This document shows, piece by piece, positions 11,845 through 22,426 of a DNA stretch of 64,000 nucleotides (within the stretch, counting starts at the first letter, position 1; each line of letters starts with the position of its first letter). Under the pieces are notes generated by a model that was given only the letters and a program-made list of their open reading frames with translations, had not been told where the DNA came from and ran no database searches. The stretch comes from Ulota crispa. Taxonomy: Eukaryota; Streptophyta; Bryopsida; Orthotrichales; Orthotrichaceae. The DNA lies in assembly GCA_963920765.1 (NCBI GenBank), contig OY987242.1:17570002-17634001 (forward strand), given 5' to 3'. Made by a program: the position numbers and the translations under genes.

Positions 11845-13511
11845 ATGGGTGACACTTGCGGGGCCCCAGGCCCCCCTCCACGTGTTCCACCTTCACACTT
11901 CACCTCCGTCGCAAATTCTGCTAGAGATCTAATCTACAAGGGGTTTGTGGGAGGTCAAATGTTAACTGTTTCATGCGTGGGCCCATGTGGCACGCGGCTG
12001 ACATCTTCAGCTACAATAGCTCACGACTTCACAGTCGGAGCTATGAGTGCCACCTTACTCGAGGGCTCTCAACGAAGACATGAACTAACTTTCAGCACTC
12101 TTAGCAACCAGGTACTCGTACTTGCTTATTGCTGTAATGTTTTAATAAGAATGAGTTTGTTGCGTCTCGTCGATTATGAGAAATTCTTTGCGCGCTTAAA
12201 TACTTGCTTCCAGTACATTTATTAACGAGTCCCAGTGTTTCAAACTCGAGTCTCCTGATTCTATTTTCGCTCAAAACTTTCCTCATGGTAGTTATGGCGC
12301 TCTAATTTGCGGTGTCTTTGCAGATTAGCGGTACAACAACCTTCTTGAATGTTTTCTGTCCAGGCATGACATTAGCCGTATCGGCTGCGATGAAAGAGGG
12401 ATCTAGTGATGGGTCTATCAATGTACGACTTCCTTCACTGCTTTTTTAATTTGTGACGCTATTGTCTTGTTCGTTCGTAAAAGCTTTCTCACATAATTCT
12501 TGGACAAGCATCAATGCTTTTATAACGCATGAGATGCGTGAGATGCGGCAGGAAAACTGCCGCTGTCTTTTTCAGAAATGAGGTTCAATCAATTTACTCG
12601 ATTCTGCCTGCAGTAGAACCCATGCTTCTAAGAAAGGTTACAAGATGACCTCTCAGTAATTTGTGTGTTCTACAGGTGCAATATGTGCATCCAATGGCTG
12701 CAATGAGTGCGAAGGTCTTTGGCACTAAAACCAGACCTGAAGCTGAGGTTGCATTAAACATGGGTTCCCAAAATACTTTTGCTGGTGGAAGATTTTGCAT
12801 GGACGCACGGAACAGGAATCTTGATGTCTCTCAAATTGGTAGGTCATCAACAGTGTGAACCGCAAGTGCATCCTAATCTGAATCCCATTTTTTCAGATGA
12901 ATTCTGTTTTTGGATCAGCGATAACAATCTGACCTTTTCCGTTAGCTGACACTCATTTACATTCTTCTTGATCTTTGTTATGAAACGTGATTGTAACTGT
13001 TTGGTCTACTGTTGAGGCGTAGTGTCTTCTCATTGGGTGTATCAGAAGGCAAGGAACATCTGCTCTAAGTTTTTGGTAGGAGTATGGTGTTATGGCAAAG
13101 GTTTGTGTTGTGTATGTCTGTGTCACTTAGATTCCTAACAAGTTATCTTCCTTGTGACTAGGTTGTGGTTATCGAGGCGGAGACACAACAGCCACATTAC
13201 TTTGTGATCCATTCATAGACAAAAGTGTTGATGGATACTTCACTCGTTACATCCAACCACAAACTCAAGTTGGCGCTCATGTCACTTTCCTACTTGAGAG
13301 GAAACTCAAGTCTGTCAAAATTGCAGGGTCTCATGTATTGGATTCCCAAACTATGGTGAAAGGGAAGTTGGATGATTGTGGCGTAGCTTCTGCTCTACTC
13401 CAATATTCACCTAATCCTCAAGTCACATGTGGGCTTGCTGCTGCGATAAATTTCAGGAATTTGAGGCAAGCTCCGAGTGTAGGATTGAGCTTACAGGTGC
13501 TCCCGTCATGA
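11845..13511 (+). CDS. Mitochondrial outer-membrane porin, VDAC family (divergent)
   Basis: VDACs form a 19-stranded beta-barrel pore in the mitochondrial outer membrane that passes metabolites and ions. Four exons are supported by GT-AG borders: 11845-12111, 12324-12422, 12676-12838 and 13162-13511, giving 292 residues against about 276 in the usual plant protein. The N-terminus has ARDLIYKGF, matching the VDAC ARDLLY motif after the amphipathic helix. Internal segments follow the family strand pattern, and the C-terminal part (SHVLDSQTMVKGKLDDCGVA, then SALLQYSP...VGLSLQVLP) matches the VDAC motif and final beta-strand sorting signal. The start is the first ATG in frame, about 13 codons before the conserved motif. 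The N-terminal segment before it is proline-rich and unusual. Many positions differ from canonical plant VDACs, so the isoform class is uncertain. All three introns are short (212-323 bp). Confidence 0.85.
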
Positions 13512-14601
13512 CTGAAAACGTTGTGAATTACTTGCCGATAGGGCAGAACAGACGGTTTTGACAAGAACGTGTCTCAATTTTCAAGAGGAGATCTACCCCT
13601 GAAAATAGCCCTGTAATGTAATAAGCTCTAGACTACTCAGGGCTGAGCAATTCAGAGTCCTTGCTATCAGCATTAGGACTTGAACCCTTCCTGCCTGTCT
13701 TGGATTGATTACATCATTCAGGTGAATCATGATTTGACTAGGAAGGATTGCTTACTTCTCCAATTTCCAGCACTGGTATGTTCTACACTTGATTCTATTT
13801 TCAAATTCATACAGATTGTAGTGAATTGAACTATAATGGTTACTGAAACAGCAAAAAGTGAACGTAAGTTAGAAGGCGTGGTTAAAGCTGAAGACTTTCT
13901 TGCTGTAGATTCTCTAACTTTCAGTAGACAGATTTGTAAGATCAGTTGCAGAAATCATTTCACAGCATCTACAGTTCTAAAATTTGTGGCGCAGTGTAAC
14001 CACTGGATCCATTAACTGAACTTCTGATCTTTTCTGATTACGTGGAGCGTCAACTTAAATTGAAGCTAGGAAGGTGGAGGTCCATATTCCTGAGCCCTTT
14101 CTGGGGTGTTGAAACTGTTAAAGCATTTTTTTGGTAAGTTTTCCTTGATCCTTGTTATTTTGTATTGATCAGACCTTTGCCGAATTAGTTTTAAATTTTT
14201 GAAGTCCATAGCCATCAAAGGGCTGTGTTTGTCACCACTCATCATTTGTGCTGTAAGGAGTAAAGGACATTGCAAGCCTTAAGGCACAATTTTAAAGCCA
14301 ATCACTCATTTTTCCCAGTCTCTAGTGCTTCAAACCTTTAAGATAATAATGTGACTCCATTTTTTTAAAATGTTGAAGTGACATTTTTTGTGACCTTTCA
14401 AGGCATCTCAAAGAAATTATATGCATTAAAATTTGAAATCTTATTATTAACTTTCTTTGAAAATGAGTTTAAAAAACTGGATCTAATATTAATTCTTATT
14501 ATTATATTTTTTTCATCCATGTTAACTTTTTAGTGATAGTTTGAGAATTTTTGAGGTTCTCACGAGTTTTTTGATTTTCTTTCATCCATATAAATTGCAT
14601 T
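13512..14601. other. 3' flank of the VDAC gene, then AT-rich intergenic DNA
   Basis: The first few hundred bases keep gene-like composition and probably include the VDAC 3' untranslated region. From about 14.3 kb the sequence becomes AT-rich. No coding gene was recognised. Confidence 0.5.
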
Positions 14602-14919
14602 TAAGTTAGGAGCACCCATCCTTGTGAGGGTCTCCATAAGCGTGACCTCTGAAATCTTGGAAAATTTGTGGAAGTAGATAGATGTAATGACAAGGATGTA
14701 CAACATGTGAACATGAAATCTTAATATCGGTTATGGGTACAATGGCAGTTTGCTCTTTAAAAATTCACAACTTATCCTCACAATATCCAAATAATAAATT
14801 CGAAAGTACAAACTCATTATTTTTCTGTTGCTAATAAGATCCTATAATTTGCTAGATGTTTACTAATAGTCATCATGTTCAAAACCCTTAAACTCATGCT
14901 TATGGGTGCTCCTACCTTA
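14602..14919. mobile_element. MITE family A (TAAGGTA...CACCCATAAG), copy 1
   Basis: The ends are inverted: TTAGGAGCACCCAT on the left and ATGGGTGCTCCTACCTTA on the right. The interior contains landmarks shared by all family A copies: AATCTTGGAAAATTTGTGGA, ATGTACAACATGTGAACATG, TTTGCTCTTTAAAAATTCAC and CCTATAATTTGCTAGATGTT. About 318 bp. Seven further copies lie in this window: 16102, 29805, 30429, 33321, 54988, 57072 and 60132. Confidence 0.85.
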
Positions 14920-16101
14920 TATGTTCTTTTCAATAAAATAAGAGATTTCTAAGATGTAGACCGTCACATTAAAAAGAATCAACTTTTTACAAGTTATGTT
15001 CTAGTATAGGAAATTAATGAAGCTTACAATATGACCTATGTATTAAGCATTCACAAGACCCTTAAGAATCTAAAAAATGATATCAAGCCACCCAAAAGTG
15101 AGCACATAGTTTTTCAATTTTCTTAGATTTCATTCTGTATGTTTTGACTCAACATTTAACAAACAATTTGTTTTTTTAATTTTTTCAATTTGTTTGAGTT
15201 CGATAGCATGATTATAAGCATTTAAGCAAATAGTATTCATTTGATTACTCATCTAAGACTTTCCCTTAATATGTTCCTTAATTTAATCAAGAATTTCATT
15301 ACAAATTTGTATTTCTCATTTAAATGCTATTTCTATTAAGTACAATATAAAGCGGCAAATTCAAGACATGCTTCTCCTTTAAATATAAGATTTCACATAT
15401 TTTTTTGTGGACCTTTGGGAGTAAATAAATATGTATGTATGTTATAAATAGCTTTGTTTTAAAACATCTATGCTTCAAGAATGCCTTGGCTAATCTTAGA
15501 ATAAGTTCTGATGTAAGAATATTGTAGGATTAGCTATGCTGATTGATTTCAAAACACTTGTGCCAAAAAGAGCTTGAATTTTTTTTATAGTAAATTAGTA
15601 AAATTATTGTTAGAGAAAAGTGCAGAAGAAAATTACATGAAAAAATGAGTTCACAAGAATGACAAACACCTACGCAAGCCTCTTTCTTGTGTTAGTACAA
15701 ACTGCAGTTTTTGAAATAAATAAAAACTCAATGACTTTTAAAAGTTGCATGTTGTGAGCATGCATACATGCTTATCACGATATTCATGAATTTGGGAAAA
15801 TCTCCATTTTAGGGCCCTTGAACTTTTACTTTCTCAAAAGACTATTTAATGAATACTCTTTCCAGGGCATAAATTACGGAAGTCTCAAAATCAATTTTTT
15901 CCCACAGTAATGAATATTGTATTTTGTTGCTATTGATTATCAAACAATATCAAACAATCTATATATGTCATCTAAAATCAATAAATTAATTCCAATCATT
16001 TTGAGATGCAAAATATGAACACTTGAAGTAAATATGCCTTCATCTTTTAAAATATATCCCTGAGAACTAGGAAGTGTAGCTTTAAAAAAATATTCTTCCC
16101 G
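14920..16101. other. AT-rich intergenic DNA, nothing recognised
   Basis: Strongly AT-rich with no convincing open frame. The stretch at about 15.80-15.92 kb resembles 56.93-57.05 kb, and in both places a family A MITE lies shortly downstream, suggesting an older repeat shared by the two sites. Confidence 0.5.
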
Positions 16102-17678
16102 TAAGGTAGCATCACCCATAACTATCAAATTAAGGGTTTTGAACATGATGATTCTTAATAAACATCTCACAAATTATAAGTTCCTATTAGCAAGAGAAAA
16201 ATGATGAGTTTGCACTTTTGAATGTATTATTTGGATATTGTGAGAATAAATTTACAAATTCTAAAAAAAATGCTTATGAAGAGCTATCAAAATTTTATCC
16301 TTCGCCCTTGCCCTTCAAACGTGCCCTAGAGATAGTCAATTGACCAATCATCAAGTGGATTATAAGATAAAGCTCACTAAGTTTAGGACAAAAAAAAATG
16401 AATTTAAGGATCATTACTTGATTAGCTAGTTTTAAATGTCAAGAAAATATTTTGAGGAACTTCAAACTTTTATCTTTCAAGTAATGTGTGTATGAAACCA
16501 TGATTGCATAAAGGTGTGGATGCTATTTGGTAGACATTTGTATAGAGTTGATTAGTTGTGAATTTTTAAAGAGCTGACTGCAATTGCACCTAATACCAAC
16601 ATTAAAATTTCATGTTCACATGTTGTACATCCTTGTAATTACATCTATTCACTTCCACGGATTTTCCAAGATTTTAGAGGTGATGGTTATGGGTACACTG
16701 ATGGTTATCCATGAAAGGCCCGAACCTTTTTCTTGTGAAAGTCATTAAAAATTGCCACTTTTGGGGGAATAAGTAGAATGGTAGGAAAAATAGTTTTTTT
16801 CAGAAATCCAATTGTAAGATCTTGCCTTAGACCATGGGAGGTACTTGTGGGAGAAAATCAGATCATTCTAGATGTTGAGGAGTGAGATATTAACATCTAA
16901 AGTGAACAAAAAAAGTTTTTTCCTTGCTGCCCAAAAACTTTAGAAGCCTTTGACCACTCCTATATAAAAAAAATTGCTCTATGCAAAACTAAGGTTTTCT
17001 TTTCCCATGTAGAAGATCAAGTTAGGTATGTGTGGGAGAATTTTCAAATGAATTGAGGTGTGAATCATACTTTGTAAAATTTTGCAATGCCGTAAGGTCA
17101 TGAAATTTGCATATACACTAGGTAATATTGGAGGATTTATGCAGAACTCAAAAATGTGAATAACTTTGATTCAAAGGGTGAAAGCTAAGGAATCTTACTC
17201 TACTACAACTTGGGAAAAAAAAATTGAAAAACAAATACACAAAGAGCTCAAAAAAGTAAAGCACCAAATTTTACAAGGGGCAAAAGAAATGGAGGTTTGG
17301 GAGTCCCGTACATACTTGCAAACTAAAACCTCTCATAAGTTTCATCTCATCAATCAAAATTGAATGATTCAAAGCTTTCCAAGTACATAAAAATCTGAAG
17401 AATCAATTTCAAAATTTTATTTTAAAAATATGCAAACTTTGTTTGGGTTGCTTGCTTCTCCCTTGTTTTTCAATTATTCATGCATAACTTCTTCATTACA
17501 TGTCAAAATGAAGAAAAAATTAGATGCCCACGTAAATATTTGAATTCCCCACGTGCACCTTCAGCAAAAGTTTCAAAAAATTAGACAAAGTAGCTTATCA
17601 AAAGGTACATGCCCAAAACTCCACTTGGCCCCCAAGGGACCACTTGGGCCTTTCGAGGTTATGGGTGTTGCTACCTTA
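16102..17678. mobile_element. MITE family A, copy 2, carrying two insertions
   Basis: This is a reverse-oriented copy. It starts TAAGGTAGCATCACCCATAA and ends TGGGTGTTGCTACCTTA. Two blocks of foreign sequence interrupt it: about 280 bp at roughly 16255-16545, and the 950-bp element at 16709-17658. Once these are removed the copy lines up with the uninterrupted copy at 57072-57388. Confidence 0.8.
16709..17658. mobile_element. Element with GAAAGGCCC termini and 4-bp TTAT target duplication
   Basis: The left end reads CCATGAAAGGCCCGAAC and the right end, reverse-complemented, CCTCGAAAGGCCCAAG. TTAT flanks both sides (16705-16708, 17659-17662). Intact family A MITEs have a single TTAT at this point (for example GGTTATGGGTG at 57.36 kb), so the 4-bp duplication is shown by an empty site. 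Its first ~400 bp resemble 44.2-44.62 kb in reverse orientation. A 65-codon frame at 17166-17363 is not recognisable as a protein. Confidence 0.75.
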
Positions 17679-18507
17679 ATCACTTTTAAAATCGGCATAA
17701 TGATCATTAATACTATTATCTGAAGCTACATATAGAGGAAACATGGAAAAACATGGATGGAATTGCCAAGACCCTTTCTAAGCAAGTATGGCGTTTGCCT
17801 AAATTTGGATGAAAGTTGAAAGCTACTAAACTTAGTGTACTTGGTGGATGAATGTGTACAAGTTGTTGATTCTATCCATTTTTGTCCAAATTTTTCTTAC
17901 CAATGCCCGTCGCACGACCAAAGAAAAAACTAAATTTGAAGGCACAAGGGACTGGTGTTTTTTTATTGGCTAAAAATAGCCAAAATATACCTTAAAATTT
18001 TATGCTTCATTATCACTATAGAAAATCATTTTGAACAAGAATGTCTATGTAGCCAATGTTCACTTCTCCAACCAAAATAATATAGGTGTCCTATTTGTCA
18101 CATATTTCAATTTTCACACTTAGCTTGTAGTCCTTTTGTAGAAGTTGTGGCCAATACACTTCATTTGCACCTCTTTACTTGTGTAATAAAAAACCATTGG
18201 TAGCCAATATTCTATATACTTTTATTCTTGAACAAAATATGCTTCTTGAAGTGTTTTTCCAAAATAGCCACCTAAGCGAATTACCATTATAAATCATCGT
18301 CAGTACTTTCATAAGTTGATATCTTAAAAAGAATCTTGGTGGATGGAAGAGAATCATGGTACTTTTTTTGGCAACAGAGCTGACAAGTGTTGACAATGGA
18401 TAGGTAGAGAAATAGAGAGACTAATCTCAATTGCTGAGAATCTTGAGTTTGTCGCTAGAAAAAAATGCCTTGAAGGATAGGCCGAAATAGCTAGCACAGC
18501 AACTAGG
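17679..18507. other. Intergenic, nothing recognised
   Basis: AT-rich; the short minus-strand frames at 18175-18396 and 18354-18620 show no family features. Confidence 0.5.
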
Positions 18508-18517
18508 GGTTCCAAGT

Positions 18518-18655
18518 AGGGTTTTTTTTGGACTGTAGCATTTCTATGTGCCCTCTCGGATGAGGAGCATTTCAAGAGGGACACCAGTACATTCGTGAAC
18601 ACCAAATCTGACTGTAGCAAATCTGGCGTTTAAACGCCAGAAAAAAAAAAACCCT
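18518..18655. mobile_element. Mutator-like mini-element with 10-bp target duplication
   Basis: The left end starts AGGGTTTTTTTTGG, and the right end is its inverse (a poly-A run followed by CCCT). GGTTCCAAGT occurs immediately outside both ends (18508-18517 and 18656-18665). A 9-11 bp target duplication is typical of the Mutator superfamily. At 138 bp it is very small and noncoding. It contains a perfect 20-bp palindrome centred on GTTTAAAC at 18622-18641. Confidence 0.8.
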
Positions 18656-18727
18656 GGTTCCAAGTACAAAAATCTGGAGAACCAAGAGAGAGAGTCAGAG
18701 AGGGACCCCAGCAAAAAGCATCTCAGC

Positions 18728-19144
18728 GTGCAACCCGTTCACAGCTCTGCGTCGAGAAGCCCGTATCTTACTACCGAGTACCGACCTCCGGACAACCCTA
18801 CTGGACTGGACTTTTTATTCGGGTACCGCGGTCGGACACTCGGACGTGACCACCCCAGCAGTAATCCCGCCCCGGCGACTCTTGGCTGCATGAACAGCCA
18901 GCCCGGGTTGCGGCATCTCTCCCGTGCGATTGTCCCACGGATTCCCGTGCATTCCCGCATCGCCACCGCAGATTCCAGTGACTCGGTAGAATCCGCCTCT
19001 CCTTTACCAACACCAACAGCGGCTGCGTGGATCGCTTCGCTGAAATGGCGCGATCCGGTTCAGTACAATCCTGCAGGCGAATGCTCCACAATCCTCCGTG
19101 AATTCTGCAAGCGAGCTGCTGTAGGCATATGTATCCACGGCTGA
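18728..19144 (+). CDS. Unrecognised GC-rich open frame, possible first exon or captured gene fragment
   Basis: A 138-codon frame lies in a compact GC-rich island (about 18.66-19.24 kb) surrounded by AT-rich transposon DNA. The first 95 residues are rich in S, R and P and poor in acidic residues, resembling an organelle transit peptide. They are followed by an acidic/serine patch and WIASLKWRDPVQYNP. No family is recognised. The opposite strand also carries a 144-codon frame (18798-19232), a usual side effect of high GC, so neither strand is proven. It could be the first exon of a gene, a gene fragment captured by a transposon, or noncoding. Confidence 0.3.
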   Translation: MQPVHSSASRSPYLTTEYRPPDNPTGLDFLFGYRGRTLGRDHPSSNPAPATLGCMNSQPGLRHLSRAIVPRIPVHSRIATADSSDSVESASPLPTPTAAAWIASLKWRDPVQYNPAGECSTILREFCKRAAVGICIHG

Positions 19145-19252
19145 GGTCACACAAATCGATGTCTAAAAGAACCGCCTCGTTGTACTCGCATCCCGCGCTT
19201 TTCTCGCCCATGAGCTCGTAAGCGTACTCCATGGATTAGGTGGCAAGCTTAA

Positions 19253-20105
19253 CCCCTAAAATTCTTTCGTGTTTAGAGGCCTTAAACTGCTTCAAAATAA
19301 TAGTCCTCAAAGCAGGGTCAAAATCTTCACTGAAATTTATTTCTTAACACATCCAATCGTAGGATCCTTTGGTTGGCTTGCACAAGTACATTGTCCCAAA
19401 ATTTCAGAATGAATATCCCCTCCACTTGCAAAATCAATGTGCCTAAATTTCAAGATGTAGGTTTTTCTAATCCTTCGAGAAGGTGAAATTTTGTTTTTCA
19501 AATTTTTTAGAAAAAAGCACGTATGTTGTATTTCTTGTGCAATTTTTACAATAGGTTGGAAAATGGGTTGAAGGCATATATATAAAAACTTGACCAAAAA
19601 AAAATTGGATTCATTTTTACAAAAATTGTAAAGTGAAAGGTATTGATGAATGTAAGGTATAACTAATATGCTAATAAGTTTTGGAAGAATTTGAAAATTG
19701 TTAATCCCAATGGTAAGAATGCTCTAACAGACAATTAATAACTTTAATTTTTATTTTCATTTGAAAAATTTCAAAATTGAGAGTAAAAACATAACTTTGT
19801 ATGTTTTTTCTACCCTCTTCCTACCTTCATTGCATGCAAAATAAAATTCCTTTTAACTCTTACCTCATTATTTGAAATTGAGTAATTCAACTTTTTTTGA
19901 GTAGGTGTCAATCTATACAATTCTATAAAAAATAAAAATAAAAATTTAGAATATATTTTTTGCTGCTTAGTTTATTGAAATGACATGAAATAAAACTTTG
20001 CTTGTACACTATGATGAGTAGCATCCATCCTAATTATGAAATCAATTAGAGCAGCCTGCCCGAGTTCTCATGAAGCCCAAAGTGGGCTCCTTGGGCCTTT
20101 AGGGG
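19253..20105. mobile_element. TTAA-flanked element, CCCCTAAA termini
   Basis: TTAA lies at 19249-19252 and 20106-20109. Just inside are CCCCTAAA on the left and its inverse TTTAGGGG on the right. The right end continues inward with GGCCCAAG, the same terminal motif as the elements at 16709-17658 and near 44.6 kb. It is AT-rich; the best frame inside (86 codons, minus strand) is not recognised. Confidence 0.6.
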
Positions 20106-20109
20106 TTAA

Positions 20110-20637
20110 TGTGAACGTCCCGACTGCCCATGTGGCTTTTTCCCCGCGCTCCAGTGGACGACGGCCACATCGCCCAACATTTATTCCCCCCTGGTTAGTA
20201 TCTGGTGATTAGTATAAGTCCAGATGCTTGCATGTACTTCAGTGGGAGTTACTCAGCGGGATAATCTTTCCCCAATCATTTCTGTCCATGTCGGCTAAGG
20301 GTCTGGGTCGACCTGTTCGGGGTGAGTGACGCTTGCAGGCTGTTTAGGAGAGACTCAAGTTATGGCAGGAAATATTTGTACTCATATAGTTTTGTTACAA
20401 ATGCAAGCGCCGTGGTTGATTGCAGTGTTGTTGTTTTGAAGCTGGTTATGTCCCTGCGAATGCATGTTTGTTGGTTGGGAATTAGCGAACTGATCGGTCG
20501 GAGGTGTTTTGCTGCAGCTACCAACAGTGAAGCAAGATTTCTTGAGAGATTTCTTGGGAATTGGGTACTATCGTTGGCGAGTTGTACACCACTTTTTGTG
20601 TGAGTGGTGAGTAAGTTTTCTTGGAACGACAGCGGCG
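20110..20637 (+). promoter_or_regulatory. Promoter and 5' leader region of MOT1
   Basis: This roughly 530-bp, moderately GC-rich stretch separates the TTAA element from the MOT1 start codon. It has no coding gene; the short frames at 20322-20603 are not recognised. It presumably holds the promoter and 5' untranslated region, but no specific element can be assigned. Confidence 0.4.
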
Positions 20638-22426
20638 ATGGGGAGGGACGAAACTGGAGGGCAGGCGGATATGGCGACGTCGAATGATTCGACCCCGCCG
20701 GTCGGCGTGGGGACCCATTACAAGGAGCTGGTCAAAGACAACCTGCGTTACAAGAGTTTGTGGGAGGAGATTTCTGGTAGCTTGGGTGACCTTGGTACGT
20801 TTGTGCCGATTGTGATAGCCCTCACGCTCGTCAATGGCCTCGACCTTGGCACCACGCTCCTCTTCACCGGCGCCTTCAATATTCTTACGGGTCAGCCTAA
20901 GACTCCATTTTGTCAAATTTTTGCTGCTACTTTCTTTGCTTCTTTATCTTAGGTAACATGCATTAATTCTGGTGAGTTGAGCGTTTTGTAACTTTGCTAG
21001 TTTCAACAAAATATCTGGCGATTGGCGCACGTTTGCCGCTGATGAATTTCTACAGAACTTTTAACTACACCAAAACATCTCGCAGAAACTGGAGAGATTT
21101 TTGTGTGAGGAGATTGACGGAGATTCCGATGGGCTGCGTTGGTTAATCCGCCTGTTACTGCATGTTGTTGGGAAATGCATGTGTCACGGACAGAGCACTG
21201 ATTGAAAAAATTGTGTGTCTCCAGGAATGTTGTTCGGGGTGCCGATGCCAGTGCAACCAATGAAATCGATAGCGGCGGCGGCGATCACGCCGGGGCACAT
21301 CCTCACCATCCCGGAGATCATGGCAGCGGGCATATTGACAGGAAGCATTCTGGTGGGTTTAGGCCTCACGGGACTGATGACGCTCGCGAACCGCATAGTG
21401 CCATTATCCGTAGTGCGCGGCATCCAGCTGTCGCAGGGATTATCCTTCGGCATCACCGCCGTGAAGTACATCATGCACGAGCAGAACTTTTCCAAAGACA
21501 AAATGGGCGGAAAACGGGACTGGTTGGGTTTGGACAGCAAGCTGCTCGCCATCGTCGCCGTCATGTTCATCGTGCTTGTTAGTGGCGCTGGCGAGTACAC
21601 CGTCCATCCTTTTCCCAAAGATTCCGTGGAACGGGATGCTGTGATCATCGATCCTAACCCGCGCCGCAAGCGCACGTGGCTTGAAAAGCTGCAGCTGATT
21701 CCCACGGCGCTTCTAGTGTTCCTGTTGGGGATAGTGCTGGCGTTCATCCGCGACCCGGGTATTGCTGGACGCCTCCGCGTCGGCCCCGCCACGCCCAAAG
21801 TGGTGCACATCAACGCGCATGACTGGCGCGTGGGGTTCATAAAAGGCACCATCCCACAGCTGCCGTTGTCGATGCTGAACTCGGTCATCGCTGTGTGTAA
21901 GCTGTCGAACGATCTCTTCCCGACCAAGTTGGACGTCACGCCTATGAAGGTGTCGACTAGCGTGGGGCTCATGAACGTCGTCGGCTGCTGGTTCGGCGCC
22001 ATGCCGGCGTGCCATGGCTGTGGCGGGCTCGCAGGGCAGTACCGCTTCGGCGCTCGCACCGGCGCGTCCGTGGTGTTCCTGGGCGGGTTGAAGATCGTCA
22101 TTGGTCTTCTCCTGGGCTCCTCGCTTCTCCAGATTCTGAACCACTTCCCGGTTGCGTTGCTGGGAGTCTTGCTCCTCTTCTCCGGACTAGAGCTCGCCAT
22201 GACGTGCCGAGACCAGAACACTCGCACGGACGCGTTTGTTATGTTGATGGTCACGGCGGTGTCGCTTACCAACTCCAGCGCCGCGATCGGGTTCCTCGCC
22301 GGCATGGTGATCGCCATTTTGATCAAAAGCCGAGACCCGCACACGTGGAAGTACCTTTACAGGCTCTCCCAGTGGCCCAAGCGCCGGAATACGCCGGTTC
22401 CCTCGCCTGGTACTCATCAAGTCTGA
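20638..22426 (+). CDS. MOT1: Molybdate transporter, MOT1 family
   Basis: MOT1 proteins are high-affinity molybdate transporters related to sulfate permeases, placed in the plasma membrane, endomembranes or mitochondria in different plants. They supply molybdenum for cofactor enzymes such as nitrate reductase. Two exons, 20638-20890 and 21225-22426, join across a glycine codon to give 484 residues, close to the usual 450-480. Both family signatures are present: SGSLGDLGTFVP (about residues 46-57) and VPMPVQPMKSIAAAAI (about 90-105). Several long hydrophobic segments follow, with a conserved GAMPACHGCGGLAGQYRFGA stretch in the second half. The start is the first ATG giving an N-terminus directly ahead of the conserved region. 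The exons are much richer in GC than the flanks. A 386-codon antisense frame here is a composition shadow. Confidence 0.93.

Noticed and set aside
21184..22344. 386-codon antisense frame opposite MOT1
   Set aside because: It is the shadow of a GC-rich exon; the plus strand carries both MOT1 signatures, while the antisense protein is repetitive in S, M and T with no family pattern.
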